Source of the DNA: Ensifer sp. LC11
Lineage (GTDB): Bacteria; Pseudomonadota; Alphaproteobacteria; Rhizobiales; Rhizobiaceae
NCBI RefSeq assembly: GCF_001695835.1
Contig: NZ_MBSO01000009.1
Coordinates: 1-64,000 of the forward strand
Direction: 5' to 3'
DNA length: 64,000 bases
Below the pieces are notes generated by a model. The model searched no databases, was not told where the DNA came from, and was given only the letters and a program-made list of their open reading frames with translations. The translations under genes were made by a program, and so were the position numbers. Of the stretch, positions 27,579 through 36,748 are shown in pieces (positions within the stretch are counted from its first letter, which is position 1; every line of letters begins with the position of its first letter).

Positions 27579-27603
27579 TCGACGCTGGTTCGCGGAGGGC
27601 GCC

Positions 27604-27789
27604 CATGGCCACCTTCTCGCAGGTGGCCGAGGCCAGGGGATCAACGCGGCCGCACGCCGCATAGGACTGCTCAAAACCACGGTGAGCCGCCGGATAGCGC
27701 GGCCGGAGGCCGAGCTGGGCGCGCGTCTGTTCCAGCGCTCGACCCGCCAACTGCGGCTGGCGGGCCTCTCATGTCCCGTCGGCAGTTAG
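27604..27789 (+). pseudogene. Decayed LysR-type regulator fragment
   Basis: MATFSQVAEARG starts in one frame at 27605 and is continued one frame over by NAAARRIGLLKTTVSRRIA, then RPEAELGARLFQRSTRQLRL. This is a recognisable LysR helix-turn-helix split by a frameshift near 27640. Nothing of an effector domain follows; the sequence runs into a stop at 27789. It sits 26 bp after an intact LysR gene but is not a copy of it. A relic of a lost regulator. Confidence 0.75.
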
Positions 27790-27798
27790 TCAGCGGGC

Positions 27799-29208
27799 TC
27801 AAGGGATCGAAAAGATGCTGATCTCGTTGGTGATGCCGCGCAGTGCTACATTGTGTGACTGCGGGTTGAGGCCGCGGTTGGTCAAAAGGCTCGATGCGCG
27901 CGGGTCCTCGAGCACGGCACTGGTGGCGAAGATTTCGCGCGAGGTGGCGAGATGCTGGACGCGCGAGGCGATGTTGACCGTCTGGCCGAAATAATCCTGG
28001 CGTTCGTTGAGGTTGACGGCGATGCACGGACCTTCGTGAATGCCGATCTTCAAGAGCAGGTCTTCCGCACCGCGCGCCTCGTTCAGATCGCGCATCGCGT
28101 CGCGCATGCGCATGGCGGCGGCAACCGCCCGATCCGGGGTCGGGAAGGTCGCCATGACCGCATCGCCGATCGTTTTCACCACCGCGCCGGCTTCGGCCGC
28201 GACGATCTCGTTGACGACGCTGAAATGGGTTTTTACCAGATCGAAGGCGGCGAGATCGCCGACCCGCTCATAAAGCTCGGTCGAGCCGCGCAGATCGGTG
28301 AACAGGAAGGTGAGGCTGGTGATCTTCAGCCGCTGGTCCACGTCGATCGTGTCAGCGCGGTAAATGTCGCGGAAGGTCTGGTTGGAAAGCAGCCGCTTGG
28401 CGGTGAGAAACGGCCGCCTCCGACCGAGAATTTCGTGCAGCGTGTCGTTGGCGACGCAGACGGAGGGCAGGGTACGCACATCCGTGTGGTTTTCCACCTG
28501 GATGCGTAAGGGCCCCGGCTGCATGGTCAGCGCGTCGTCGTGGCGGTGGCCGCGGTCAAAGACCAGAGACAGGGTGCGCCGCTCCTTGGTCGGCTCGCCC
28601 TTGACGTCGATGAACTGCGCCGCGTGGGTCACCGGCTCGAAGACGATGATGAATTCCGCCGGCAATTGCAGCGAGATGACAGCCTTTTCGCCGGGCGGCA
28701 GTTCCAGCGCCTCCAGCACGAAATCATCGATCCGGGCCTCGTAGTCCTCTTCCGGCAGCTCGATGCCAGAGCCCCAATAGACCTGCCGGAAATATTCAAA
28801 CGGCGGCAGCTCGTGCGGGTTGTGGGCCTCGATGTGCCTGACGCGCGGGCTCACGGTGAAGGTGACCTCCACCATCTCGTCCAGCGTCGGCTCATAGCCG
28901 GCGGCGCAAAGCGAGCAGGTATAGGTATCGCTCTGCACGGTCTTCAGCGAGGTATTGGAATCAAGCACACCGCCGCAGCCGGGGCAAAGCACATTCCACG
29001 ACATCTCGAAGAGGCCGAGCCGTGAGGCATGCAGGAAGGCGGCGATGACCTTTTCTTCGTCGAGCCGATGCTCGGCGGCAAAGGCGAGCGCATTGATGCG
29101 GCCGAGCTTGCGGTCCGGCGCTTCCCGGACAAATTGCTCCAATACGCCGGTGATTTCAGGCTGCACGGCTTGGCGCAGCATGTCGAAGAGAGGCTGGGCT
29201 TCACTCAT
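27799..29208 (-). CDS. Class III adenylate/guanylate cyclase with N-terminal DUF5939-like and zinc-ribbon region
   Basis: 469 residues. The N-terminal half resembles DUF5939, with a zinc-ribbon pair CPGCGG...CSLC near residues 75-105. The C-terminal class III cyclase domain (about 290-450) retains both metal Asp residues (LFTDLRGST; KTIGDAV), the adenine-selecting Lys in VVKTIGD and Asp in RQDYFGQTV, and the transition-state Asn/Arg (NIASRV). It is therefore probably an active adenylate cyclase. It is soluble, with no membrane helices. A cyclic-nucleotide-gated K+ channel lies 3.1 kb away. Confidence 0.9.
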   Translation of the reverse strand: MSEAQPLFDMLRQAVQPEITGVLEQFVREAPDRKLGRINALAFAAEHRLDEEKVIAAFLHASRLGLFEMSWNVLCPGCGGVLDSNTSLKTVQSDTYTCSLCAAGYEPTLDEMVEVTFTVSPRVRHIEAHNPHELPPFEYFRQVYWGSGIELPEEDYEARIDDFVLEALELPPGEKAVISLQLPAEFIIVFEPVTHAAQFIDVKGEPTKERRTLSLVFDRGHRHDDALTMQPGPLRIQVENHTDVRTLPSVCVANDTLHEILGRRRPFLTAKRLLSNQTFRDIYRADTIDVDQRLKITSLTFLFTDLRGSTELYERVGDLAAFDLVKTHFSVVNEIVAAEAGAVVKTIGDAVMATFPTPDRAVAAAMRMRDAMRDLNEARGAEDLLLKIGIHEGPCIAVNLNERQDYFGQTVNIASRVQHLATSREIFATSAVLEDPRASSLLTNRGLNPQSHNVALRGITNEISIFSIP

Positions 29209-29374
29209 GATTGCATCCTACACCGAAAATCGCCGGTGGGGCAGGGGGTTGTCTGCGCCGATCTGACGGGCAAAGAGCGGCCCGGCCGCCGGTCACGCCA
29301 CCGCGACGCGTCTGGCGATGCGGCAGAAAATCGACGCGCCGCTCCTCGCGGCCGTTTGCGCGCGCCTGCGCGTG

Positions 29375-29791
29375 CTATGCCGCCTTGCGGTCGCGACCGA
29401 AGGGATCGCCTAGTACCGATTCCGTATGCAGCGAAGCCAGCCACCCACCATCTTTGCGGACCCAGGTGGTGGCATCGGCCGCCTTGATCGTCAAAGGCTC
29501 GCCCTCGACCTCCATCTCTTCCGTCACCGTGTAGGCGATGACGGCGACGTCGTCGTTCGGGAAGAGGACGCTGACGTCGTCGAGGCGGAACGATTTGAGT
29601 TTCCACGATTCTTCGGCCTGTTCGGACATCCGGCGATAGTCGTCGGGGGTCAGCACCGCCGCCCCTTGCGCCCCCACGACGATCGACCGCTCCGGCAGCA
29701 TCGCCACCGACGCCTCGGTATCCTTCTCCAGAATGGTTCGCCAGAATTCCTGCTCGAGATCGATGATCTCCTGTTCATCGGCATGGGCCAT
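29375..29791 (-). CDS. NTF2-like / DUF4440 family protein
   Basis: 138 residues. DUF4440/SnoaL pattern: QEIIDLEQEFWRTILEKDTE, a central VLTPDDYRRM, then AVIAYTVTEE and a C-terminal TTWVRKDGGWLASLHTES. A probable small-molecule-binding or ketosteroid-isomerase-like fold; the ligand is unknown. The ATG at 29789-29791 was chosen. It is transcribed toward the cyclase gene with a 166-bp gap and need not be co-transcribed. Confidence 0.83.
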   Translation of the reverse strand: MAHADEQEIIDLEQEFWRTILEKDTEASVAMLPERSIVVGAQGAAVLTPDDYRRMSEQAEESWKLKSFRLDDVSVLFPNDDVAVIAYTVTEEMEVEGEPLTIKAADATTWVRKDGGWLASLHTESVLGDPFGRDRKAA

Positions 29792-30010
29792 GGTTCATAA
29801 CCTCCATTTGGAATACCAGCAGAAGACGTGGGACGGCCAAAGGTTCCGACGAAACTGCACCGGCGGACAATGTGCACTTTGGGCGCCCTGTGGCGCGACC
29901 GTGTGCCGAAGGAAGCGCGCCACGGGTATTGGTCACGGAACCCGCAGCGGAACCCAACGCCCGCGTTCGTCGTTTTGCCGATTCAGCATGTGCAAGCGAG
30001 GATGGGAGCG

Positions 30011-30421
30011 ATGTCGATCTTGACGGGAAAATGCCTTTGCGGCCGGGTGCAGGTTTCGGTCCGCGGTGAACCGCTGCGGGTTGGCATTTGCCACTGCATG
30101 GATTGCCGCAAGGAAAGCGGCTCTGCCTTTACCTTCTATGGCATCTGGCCCGCTGGCCAGTTCGAGCGTCGGGGCGAAACTGCGGAGTTTCAGGGGCGGT
30201 GCTTCTGCCCGGGGTGCGGCTCGCGGGTGTTTTCGGTCGATGAGCGGGAAGCGGAAGTGAAGCTCGGCATCCTCTCCGAGGCCCCGACGTCGCTTGCGCC
30301 GAGCTACGAACTCTGGGTCAAGCGGCGCGAGCCATGGCTCATACCCGTGGAAGGCGCGGAACAATTTGAGGAGGATCGGGTGCGAGAGGCTGGCGGCGTA
30401 CCGGACGACACGCGCTATTAG
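30011..30421 (+). CDS. GFA (glutathione-dependent formaldehyde-activating / CENP-V) family protein
   Basis: 136 residues with the zinc Cys pattern of the family: KCLCG near the start, ICHCMDCRKESGSAFTFYG, and CFCPGCGSRVFS. A GGGAGC site precedes the ATG at 30011; the longer open frame upstream lacks support. Many members are not formaldehyde enzymes, so only the family is assigned. Confidence 0.88.
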   Translation: MSILTGKCLCGRVQVSVRGEPLRVGICHCMDCRKESGSAFTFYGIWPAGQFERRGETAEFQGRCFCPGCGSRVFSVDEREAEVKLGILSEAPTSLAPSYELWVKRREPWLIPVEGAEQFEEDRVREAGGVPDDTRY

Positions 30422-30754
30422 AGGGACGCGTCTGCCCGGAAAGGAACTCCGGCATGGTCCAGCAACGCTGGATGGTGGAAGGGTGTCAAAGAAAACGCCC
30501 GGCGCGCTGCAGGGTGGTCTGAAAATGGTTGTGTTCCGGTGTATATGTGTTTTTATGTTGTTATCCTAATTCAATCTATAGTATAAAATCGCAGGAAACG
30601 ATGTCGATACTCCCGCTTGGCGGGGCGCTGCGGTGAGCTCTTTCTGTGAGGACTGCGAGTGACTTGAGCGACGCGACGAGCGTCGGCTCCGAGGGGGGCT
30701 GCGTGTTGCGCAAGTTCCGCCGTCCAGGTGGGGTGAGCTTGCGGGGAGGGGCGA
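30422..30754. other. 333-bp intergenic stretch
   Basis: No gene supported. A local AT-rich patch occurs around 30530-30600, in contrast to the surroundings, and could hold the promoter of the membrane-protein gene that starts at 30755. No repeats recognised. Confidence 0.4.
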
Positions 30755-32176
30755 TTGTCGAATTCCGATAACTTGAAGGACGAGCTCTCCCGAGCTCGCG
30801 AAGCCATCCTGCAGGCGATCAAGCTGGCCGAGAAATCGGTCCAGAAGGTCGCGATCGGCGTGGCGGCAATCATCGTGCTGATCGCGCTCTCCCACAGCCT
30901 GACAGGCAATGAGACGTCGACCGCCACCGGTCTGTTTCTGAGGGCGTTGGCAACGTCAGGCGCTGCAGTCTTTGCTGCATCGTGCGCCGGCTATGCAATC
31001 GGCTTCCTGTTCGGCATTCCCAAGTTGCTGCAAAGGGGCACAGACAAGATAGCTGGTGCACGCGACGATATCGATCGCTCATCGAAGAAGCTCTTCTACA
31101 CCAACACAAGTTTGGAGGAGATTTCCGATTGGCTGACGAAAATCATAATCGGCCTCGGCCTCGTACAGTTCGACAAGCTCATCTACTACATAAAATATGC
31201 CTCGGACGTGCTGGCTGCATTTGCCTTTGGCAACGGGACCGACGCGTGCCCGCCGCGCCAACAGCCCTGCACGGACCCGGCGGCTGCGTTCTTTTTTTCT
31301 TTGATTGTCGGCTGTCTTATCCTGGCGCTTATCCTCGGGTACCTGCAGACCCGGACGCGTCTAACTTTGATGTTCCTTGGGGTTGAAGGGGTCAATATGC
31401 ACGCCGCTGCCGAATTCGAGAAAGCGGCGATGACCCCGTTGGTCGTTCCCAATGAGCCAACGGCGACGCGGCAGCGCCAACCAGGCACGCTGTCGCAACC
31501 TTCGGATGAAGATAAGAAGCTGGCGCAGTTTTCGATCGAAAACCTCAGGTCGCCGATGCAGATCGCGGGCTGGGCGTCGGCGTTGGTGCGCACAGGAGGG
31601 AGCCCGCAAATCAGTGAGGATGCCTTGCGCACGGCGTTGCAGAGCGATCCGACCAATCCCGAAATTCTCATGCGGCTTGCGGAAGTCCGCAAGCTGACCA
31701 GCAATTATCCGGGTTACGTCTCCACCGCGGTCGATCTCGTTCACAGTCCGCGGGCGAACAAATCCGAAATCAGCGCGTTGGTCATGGACGCGCTGCTCGA
31801 CGCACTCTACCTCAAGGCGCCATTCGGCTACGAAAAGGCAATTGTCCTGGCCAATTATCTCTTGGACACAGGTCCGGAAATGCGGCTGGCCGATCGCCCG
31901 ATCGTCCTGTTGTGGCGCGCCACCGCTTACGCCCAGAAGTACGAACACCTCACGTCGCAAGGATCGGCCGATGCAGCGGGCGCTAGACGAAATGCGCTTG
32001 CGGAGGCACGCAAGTTGGTCGACTTGGTCCCGGATCGCAACGCGGAAACCCGTCGCTTGTTGAGAGAGATGTACGACCCGGAGACCTACGGGGGCCTGCA
32101 GACGGACAACGACTTTGAAGTCTTCAAAGGTGATCCCGACTTCGAGCGGGTAATCGTGCAGGGCAAACTGGACTAG
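30755..32176 (+). CDS. Membrane protein with C-terminal helical repeats, function unknown
   Basis: 473 residues, TTG start with a strong GGGGAGGGG site. A short N-terminal helix is followed by two membrane segments (about 30-52, 62-92), then FLFGIPKLLQRG, a linker with NTSLEEISDWLTKIIIGLGL, and two more membrane segments (about 125-150, 172-195). The C-terminal 240 residues are soluble, helical and TPR-like (ALRTALQSDPTNPEILMRLA). From memory, the GIP...EEISDWLTK membrane module recurs in uncharacterised and putative immunity proteins; not verified. Isolated gene. Confidence 0.75.
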   Translation: MSNSDNLKDELSRAREAILQAIKLAEKSVQKVAIGVAAIIVLIALSHSLTGNETSTATGLFLRALATSGAAVFAASCAGYAIGFLFGIPKLLQRGTDKIAGARDDIDRSSKKLFYTNTSLEEISDWLTKIIIGLGLVQFDKLIYYIKYASDVLAAFAFGNGTDACPPRQQPCTDPAAAFFFSLIVGCLILALILGYLQTRTRLTLMFLGVEGVNMHAAAEFEKAAMTPLVVPNEPTATRQRQPGTLSQPSDEDKKLAQFSIENLRSPMQIAGWASALVRTGGSPQISEDALRTALQSDPTNPEILMRLAEVRKLTSNYPGYVSTAVDLVHSPRANKSEISALVMDALLDALYLKAPFGYEKAIVLANYLLDTGPEMRLADRPIVLLWRATAYAQKYEHLTSQGSADAAGARRNALAEARKLVDLVPDRNAETRRLLREMYDPETYGGLQTDNDFEVFKGDPDFERVIVQGKLD

Positions 32177-32335
32177 CTTACTGGTTCACATCCGAGTGCT
32201 TACATCCTTGCCGATGGGATGTTCTATTTAAGCGTCGATTCATCAATGGAATTGTGCTTAAGATCAGGGTGTTACTGCGCCGCTTGCATGTCCCGAAGGA
32301 CATCGCGGCAGGGCGCGGGACGGTTGGGGGCGTGA

Positions 32336-33409
32336 ATGAAGGCACGGCCTTTCCTGAAAATCTCGGCGCCGCTGAACGGGCTTTTGGCGGCGGCTGGGCT
32401 CGTTGCGGTCGCGGCGCTGACGGCGCGGGATATCGGTGCTGCGGTGAAGCTGTCGCTGGAGCTTCTGCTCGCCGGCATCTGGGCCGTCTATGTGCTGCAA
32501 CTGGTTGATACGCTGATCCGGCAGCCGGCCAAGGACGATCGCGTCCGCACGCCCGAACTCGTCATCGATCTTCTTGCGGTGGTGGTTCCGCTTGCAGGGT
32601 TCCTCCTTGCCGGCCCGCGCGACCAGAGCCTCTACTGCGGCATCTGGCTGTTGAAGCCGCTGCGCCATTCCACCTTCTTCCGGCTGCTTGGCCGGGTAGT
32701 GATGCGCGCCGCGCCCAATCTCGTCGGCGTCACCTCGGTCTTCGGCATCGTTCTCTTCGGCGCATCGCTGATTGCCTATCTGCTCGAGCGCGACATCCAG
32801 CCGGACAAGTTCGGCAGCATTCCCCAGGCGATGTGGTGGGCGGTGGTGACGCTCTCGACCACCGGCTATGGCGACGTGATCCCGCAAAGCTTTGCCGCCC
32901 GGGTGCTGGCGGGTCTCGTGATGATGTGCGGCATCGGCATCTTCGCGCTCTGGGCCGGCATTCTTGCCACCGGCTTCTTCGAGGAGGTGCGCCGCCAGGA
33001 TTTCGTGCGCAACTGGCAGCTGGTGGCGGCGGTGCCGCTGTTTGAGAAGCTCGGCTCGGCCGCCTTCGTCGAGATCGTCAGGGCGCTCCGGCCGCGCGTG
33101 GTGCCGGCGGGCGCCGTCATCTGTCGCAAGGGCGAGCCGGGCGACCAGATGTTCTTCATCGTCGAGGGACGCGTCTCGATCGCGACCCCTTCGCCGGTGC
33201 CGATCGAACTCGGCCCTGGAAGCTTCTTCGGCGAAATGGCGCTGATCACGGGCGAGCCGCGCTCGGCGACCGTCAGCGCGGCCACGGACGTCTCGCTGCT
33301 GTCGCTCTTTTCGGAGGACTTCCAGATGCTGTCGAGCAGCAATCCGGAGATTGCCGAGGTCATCCGCAAGACGGCGGAGGCGCGGCGTGGCCAGGCGCCG
33401 ACACATTGA
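32336..33409 (+). CDS. Cyclic-nucleotide-gated potassium channel, MloK1-like
   Basis: 357 residues. A compact six-helix channel without a voltage-sensor Arg ladder, selectivity filter TLSTTGYGD (about 180-190), and a C-terminal cyclic-nucleotide-binding domain (about 225-345). The phosphate-binding cassette GSFFGEMALITGEPRSATVS contains the Glu and Arg that bind cAMP/cGMP. Very like the rhizobial MloK1 channel. Inner membrane; opens on cAMP binding in that family. A cyclase gene at 27.8-29.2 kb could supply the ligand. Confidence 0.93.
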   Translation: MKARPFLKISAPLNGLLAAAGLVAVAALTARDIGAAVKLSLELLLAGIWAVYVLQLVDTLIRQPAKDDRVRTPELVIDLLAVVVPLAGFLLAGPRDQSLYCGIWLLKPLRHSTFFRLLGRVVMRAAPNLVGVTSVFGIVLFGASLIAYLLERDIQPDKFGSIPQAMWWAVVTLSTTGYGDVIPQSFAARVLAGLVMMCGIGIFALWAGILATGFFEEVRRQDFVRNWQLVAAVPLFEKLGSAAFVEIVRALRPRVVPAGAVICRKGEPGDQMFFIVEGRVSIATPSPVPIELGPGSFFGEMALITGEPRSATVSAATDVSLLSLFSEDFQMLSSSNPEIAEVIRKTAEARRGQAPTH

Positions 33410-33586
33410 GGGCGCAGCGGCCGACCGTCTGCTTCAGCGCCTCATGCCGGCACAGGGTGTCGTTATTTCGCCGGTCGCTCATTAACATCAGCGAAAGCCT
33501 TTCTCCTCTAGCATGGCCCCCGTTGCAGCACTGTGGCTGACGAGCGCGCGGGGCTGTCGGGGGACACTCTTACTGATGGGCTTTCA

Positions 33587-34432
33587 ATGTCATTTTTCGG
33601 CGTTTCCGGGATGTATTATTCCGGTGAATCTCTGGCCGAGCACCGGATCGTGCTTGCCGAGGACTCCAACCTTTTTTCATCGATGGTCTCGAAGCGGCTG
33701 AAAGAGCTGTTCGATATCGATGTGATCGTCTGCCGGGACTATGACGACCTGCAGTTTGCCGTCGAGAATGCAACCTTTCCCGCCTCGCTCGCGATTTCCA
33801 ACATCAACCTTCCGGGCGCGGAAAACGGCGAAGCGCTCAACTATCTGATCGAGATGAGCGTGCCGACGGTCGTCTTCACCGGCTCGTTCCAGGAATCAAC
33901 GCGCGAGAAGATCCTCGCCAAGGAGATCGTCGACTATGTCATCAAGGACAGCGTCTTTGCCGTCGACATGCTGGCGGAATCGGTCTGCCGCTTCCTCACC
34001 AACCACAAGCACCATGTGCTGATCGTCGATGACAGCCCGACGGCGCGCGCGCTCTTGACGACGCAGCTGAAGCGCTACAACTTCCGCACCAGCTCGGCCG
34101 AAAACGGCGCGGCGGCTCTGGAGATCCTCAAGAACAATCCGGATATCGGCCTCGTCATCACCGACTACAACATGCCCGATATCGACGGCTTCGAGCTGAC
34201 ACGGCGCATTCGCGGCTCCTATGGCCCGCACCAGTTGCGCATCATCGGCGTTTCGTCCTCCACCAACCGGCTGCTCTCGGCGCGGTTCCTCAAGGCCGGC
34301 GGCAACGACTTCGTCGTTCGTCCCTTCGTCAACGAGGAGTTCTACTGCCGCGTCAACCAGAACCTCGACACGCTGACGAAGATCCGCACGCTCAGCGAAA
34401 AGGTTGGGGTTCCGGCGAAGGCTTCGGCCTGA
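33587..34432 (+). CDS. Double-receiver response regulator without output domain
   Basis: About 281 residues from the ATG at 33587 (GTG 33533 and ATG 33611 are alternatives). Two REC domains. REC1 (about 19-135) starts IVLAEDSNLF, but the phospho-acceptor position in AISNINLPG is Asn (N72). REC2 (about 143-265) has LIVDDSPTA and the acceptor D193 in ITDYNMPD, but the usual KP is RP (DFVVRPF). No effector domain. It is paralogous to the REC-REC part of the diguanylate cyclase 240 bp downstream. Confidence 0.88.
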   Translation: MSFFGVSGMYYSGESLAEHRIVLAEDSNLFSSMVSKRLKELFDIDVIVCRDYDDLQFAVENATFPASLAISNINLPGAENGEALNYLIEMSVPTVVFTGSFQESTREKILAKEIVDYVIKDSVFAVDMLAESVCRFLTNHKHHVLIVDDSPTARALLTTQLKRYNFRTSSAENGAAALEILKNNPDIGLVITDYNMPDIDGFELTRRIRGSYGPHQLRIIGVSSSTNRLLSARFLKAGGNDFVVRPFVNEEFYCRVNQNLDTLTKIRTLSEKVGVPAKASA

Positions 34433-34672
34433 TCCGAGAACAAACCCGTAATTATTTGGGGTCGGATGCGCGAATTCCCGCGCTCAGGTTGCTGCATTAA
34501 CGAAATTGCAATCCGATCGGTCTTCAATCCGCCGCAACAGGAGCGGGGAACCCGGTCACACCAGATCGCGCCGGCCGAAGGGCCGGTGCGGTCGTGACGG
34601 GTTTAATCATATTCGGAGCCAGCGTTACCCTAGCGGGAAGCACGCCTGCGGCTCGAGAGGGGTTGCAGAGAC

Positions 34673-36001
34673 GTGAGATTGCGCCGCACGCCGGGCCGGG
34701 TGAATTCTGTGCAAAAGCACAGCGACAAGCGCATGCTGCTCGTCGAAGATTCCCGGATGTTCGCGACGGCGCTGAAATACGGCCTTGAATCGGTACACGG
34801 CATTCGTGTCACCCATTGCAACTCGCTTGCGGCACTGCGCGAAGCGCTTGGCGAGGCGCCGGGAAGCTTCTCTCTGGCAGTTCTCGATCTCAACCTGCCT
34901 GACGCGCCCAATTGCGAGGCGCTCGATTTCATCCTTTCCCATCAGGTGCCGGCCGTCGTCTTCACCGCCGCCTTCAACGACCATACGCGCGAAGAAATCC
35001 TTGGGCGCGGCGTGCTCGATTGCGTCATCAAGCACCAGCCGGAATCGATCAACCTGCTGATCGGCGCCGTCGACAGGGCGCTCACCAATGGCAAGACGAC
35101 CGTGCTGCTGGCCGATTCCGACGACGCCTCGCGCAGCGAGCTTGCCGGCATCCTCCGGCGAAAGCGGATCTCCGTCCTGGAGGTGGAGTCGGCTGCCGAT
35201 GCGCTGCAGGTGCTCGACAGCGGCGAGGCGGTCGATCTGGTTATCACCGACCTCGACCTTGCGGACATGACCGGTGCCGCGCTGCTTGCCGAGGTGGAAC
35301 GCCGGCAGGGCGATGGCGCACTTCCGGTGATCGCGCTTTCCGACAGCGGCGACCGGCGGGCGGGCGCCCGGTTCCTCGAAGCCGGCGGCACGGATTTCAT
35401 CCAGAAACCGTTCCTCGAAGCGGAGTTCAACGGCCGGATCGCGCAAGCCGCCGGTGTCCAGAAGCGTTTGCAGACGCTGCAGCGGCAGGCGGCGAGCGAC
35501 TATCTCACCGATCTCTACAACCGCCGTCACTTCTTCGTTGCCGGGCCGCGGCTTGTCGACCAGTGCCTGAGACGCGGCGAACCGACGGCGATCGCCGTGC
35601 TCGACATCGACCATTTCAAGCGGCTCAACGATACCTATGGCCACGAGATCGGCGACATCGTGCTGAAGCACGTGGCCAAGCGCCTCTCGGTGCTGGTGGG
35701 CGAGGAGCATCTGCTCGCCCGTCTCGGCGGCGAGGAGTTCGGCATCCTCTTCAACGGTTGCGACGTCCGGCGCGCTTTTGCCTTCTGCGATGCGCTTAGA
35801 GTGGAGCTGGCAAAGTCACGCATCGTCGCCGACGACGAGGAGCTGACGATCACCGTCTCGATCGGTCTTGCGACCATCGTAAGCTCAGAAGCCTTCGAAA
35901 ACTACCTGCACGCCGCCGACCAGTTTCTCTATATGGCGAAACATGCGGGTCGGAACCGGGTCATTTCCGAGTTGGCGCTGCTGGACGCGCTGGCATCTTA
36001 G
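34673..36001 (+). CDS. PleD-like diguanylate cyclase (REC-REC-GGDEF)
   Basis: 442 residues, start uncertain (GTG 34673; later GTGs at 34700 and 34709). REC1 acceptor D72 in VLDLNLPD, REC2 acceptor D193 in ITDLDLAD with the KP pair DFIQKPF, and a GGDEF domain with active motif GGEEF (352-356) and LYNRRHF/DIDHFKRLND. The RxxD inhibitory I-site expected just before GGEEF is absent (GEEHLLARL). It makes c-di-GMP on phosphorylation. It probably works with the upstream double-receiver protein. Confidence 0.9.
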   Translation: MRLRRTPGRVNSVQKHSDKRMLLVEDSRMFATALKYGLESVHGIRVTHCNSLAALREALGEAPGSFSLAVLDLNLPDAPNCEALDFILSHQVPAVVFTAAFNDHTREEILGRGVLDCVIKHQPESINLLIGAVDRALTNGKTTVLLADSDDASRSELAGILRRKRISVLEVESAADALQVLDSGEAVDLVITDLDLADMTGAALLAEVERRQGDGALPVIALSDSGDRRAGARFLEAGGTDFIQKPFLEAEFNGRIAQAAGVQKRLQTLQRQAASDYLTDLYNRRHFFVAGPRLVDQCLRRGEPTAIAVLDIDHFKRLNDTYGHEIGDIVLKHVAKRLSVLVGEEHLLARLGGEEFGILFNGCDVRRAFAFCDALRVELAKSRIVADDEELTITVSIGLATIVSSEAFENYLHAADQFLYMAKHAGRNRVISELALLDALAS

Positions 36002-36208
36002 GTGATCTCTCTTGAGGCGCGACGACGGCCTGCCGATCACCAATATCCAAGGTGAATTCAGCTTCGCCCTCAAATATGACAAGGCGAGGCGCTTGCGCGG
36101 CCGGGCGGCAGCGGCATGAGAAAGATCGCCCGCATTGTCGGTTTGCGACAAAGTCGAACGTCCTTGGGTCGCTGGGCATCGTCCAGCACGAAAAGGAGGA
36201 GCCGACAG

Positions 36209-36691
36209 ATGACGAATGTTGTTTCAAATCTCTGGTTTGCGAAGGAGGCGCGCGCAGCCGTCGACTTCTATGTCTCGCTTGTTCCCAATTCGGCGATCAC
36301 CCGCATCACCACGTTGCCGGCGGAGAGCCCGAGCGGCCCGCCCGGCAGCGTGCAGGTCATCGAGTTCACGCTTGGCAAGCAAGAGTTCATGGCGCTCGAA
36401 GCCGGGCCGCTCGATCCGTTCAACCATGCCTTCTCGATCATGATCCAATGCGACACCCAGGAAGAGATCGACCGGCTTTGGAGCGCAATCAGCGACAATG
36501 GCGGGGAGGTCGAGCAATGCGGCTGGATCCGGGATCGCTGGGGCCTTTGCTGGCAGATCGCCCCCAGGGTGCTCGGCGACATGATCGCCCATTCCGACCG
36601 CGAGCGTGCCAAACGCGCGACGGAGGCGATGCTCGGGATGATCAAGCTCGATATTGCCGCGCTCGAACGGGCTTTTCACGGTGAGGGATAG
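36209..36691 (+). CDS. VOC-superfamily protein, PhnB-like
   Basis: 160 residues, beginning MTNVVSNLWFAKEARAAVDF and containing FNHAFSIMIQCDTQEEIDRL and DRWGLCWQIAP, the '3-demethylubiquinone-9 3-methyltransferase-like' (PhnB) branch of VOC proteins. An AAAGGAGGA site precedes the ATG at 36209; the longer upstream frame is not needed. Metabolic role unknown. Confidence 0.88.
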   Translation: MTNVVSNLWFAKEARAAVDFYVSLVPNSAITRITTLPAESPSGPPGSVQVIEFTLGKQEFMALEAGPLDPFNHAFSIMIQCDTQEEIDRLWSAISDNGGEVEQCGWIRDRWGLCWQIAPRVLGDMIAHSDRERAKRATEAMLGMIKLDIAALERAFHGEG

Positions 36692-36748
36692 GCATCGCCG
36701 GCGTCTGCTTTGGCCGCTGCCGCGGCGCAGGAAGGACGGGAAGCCGCT

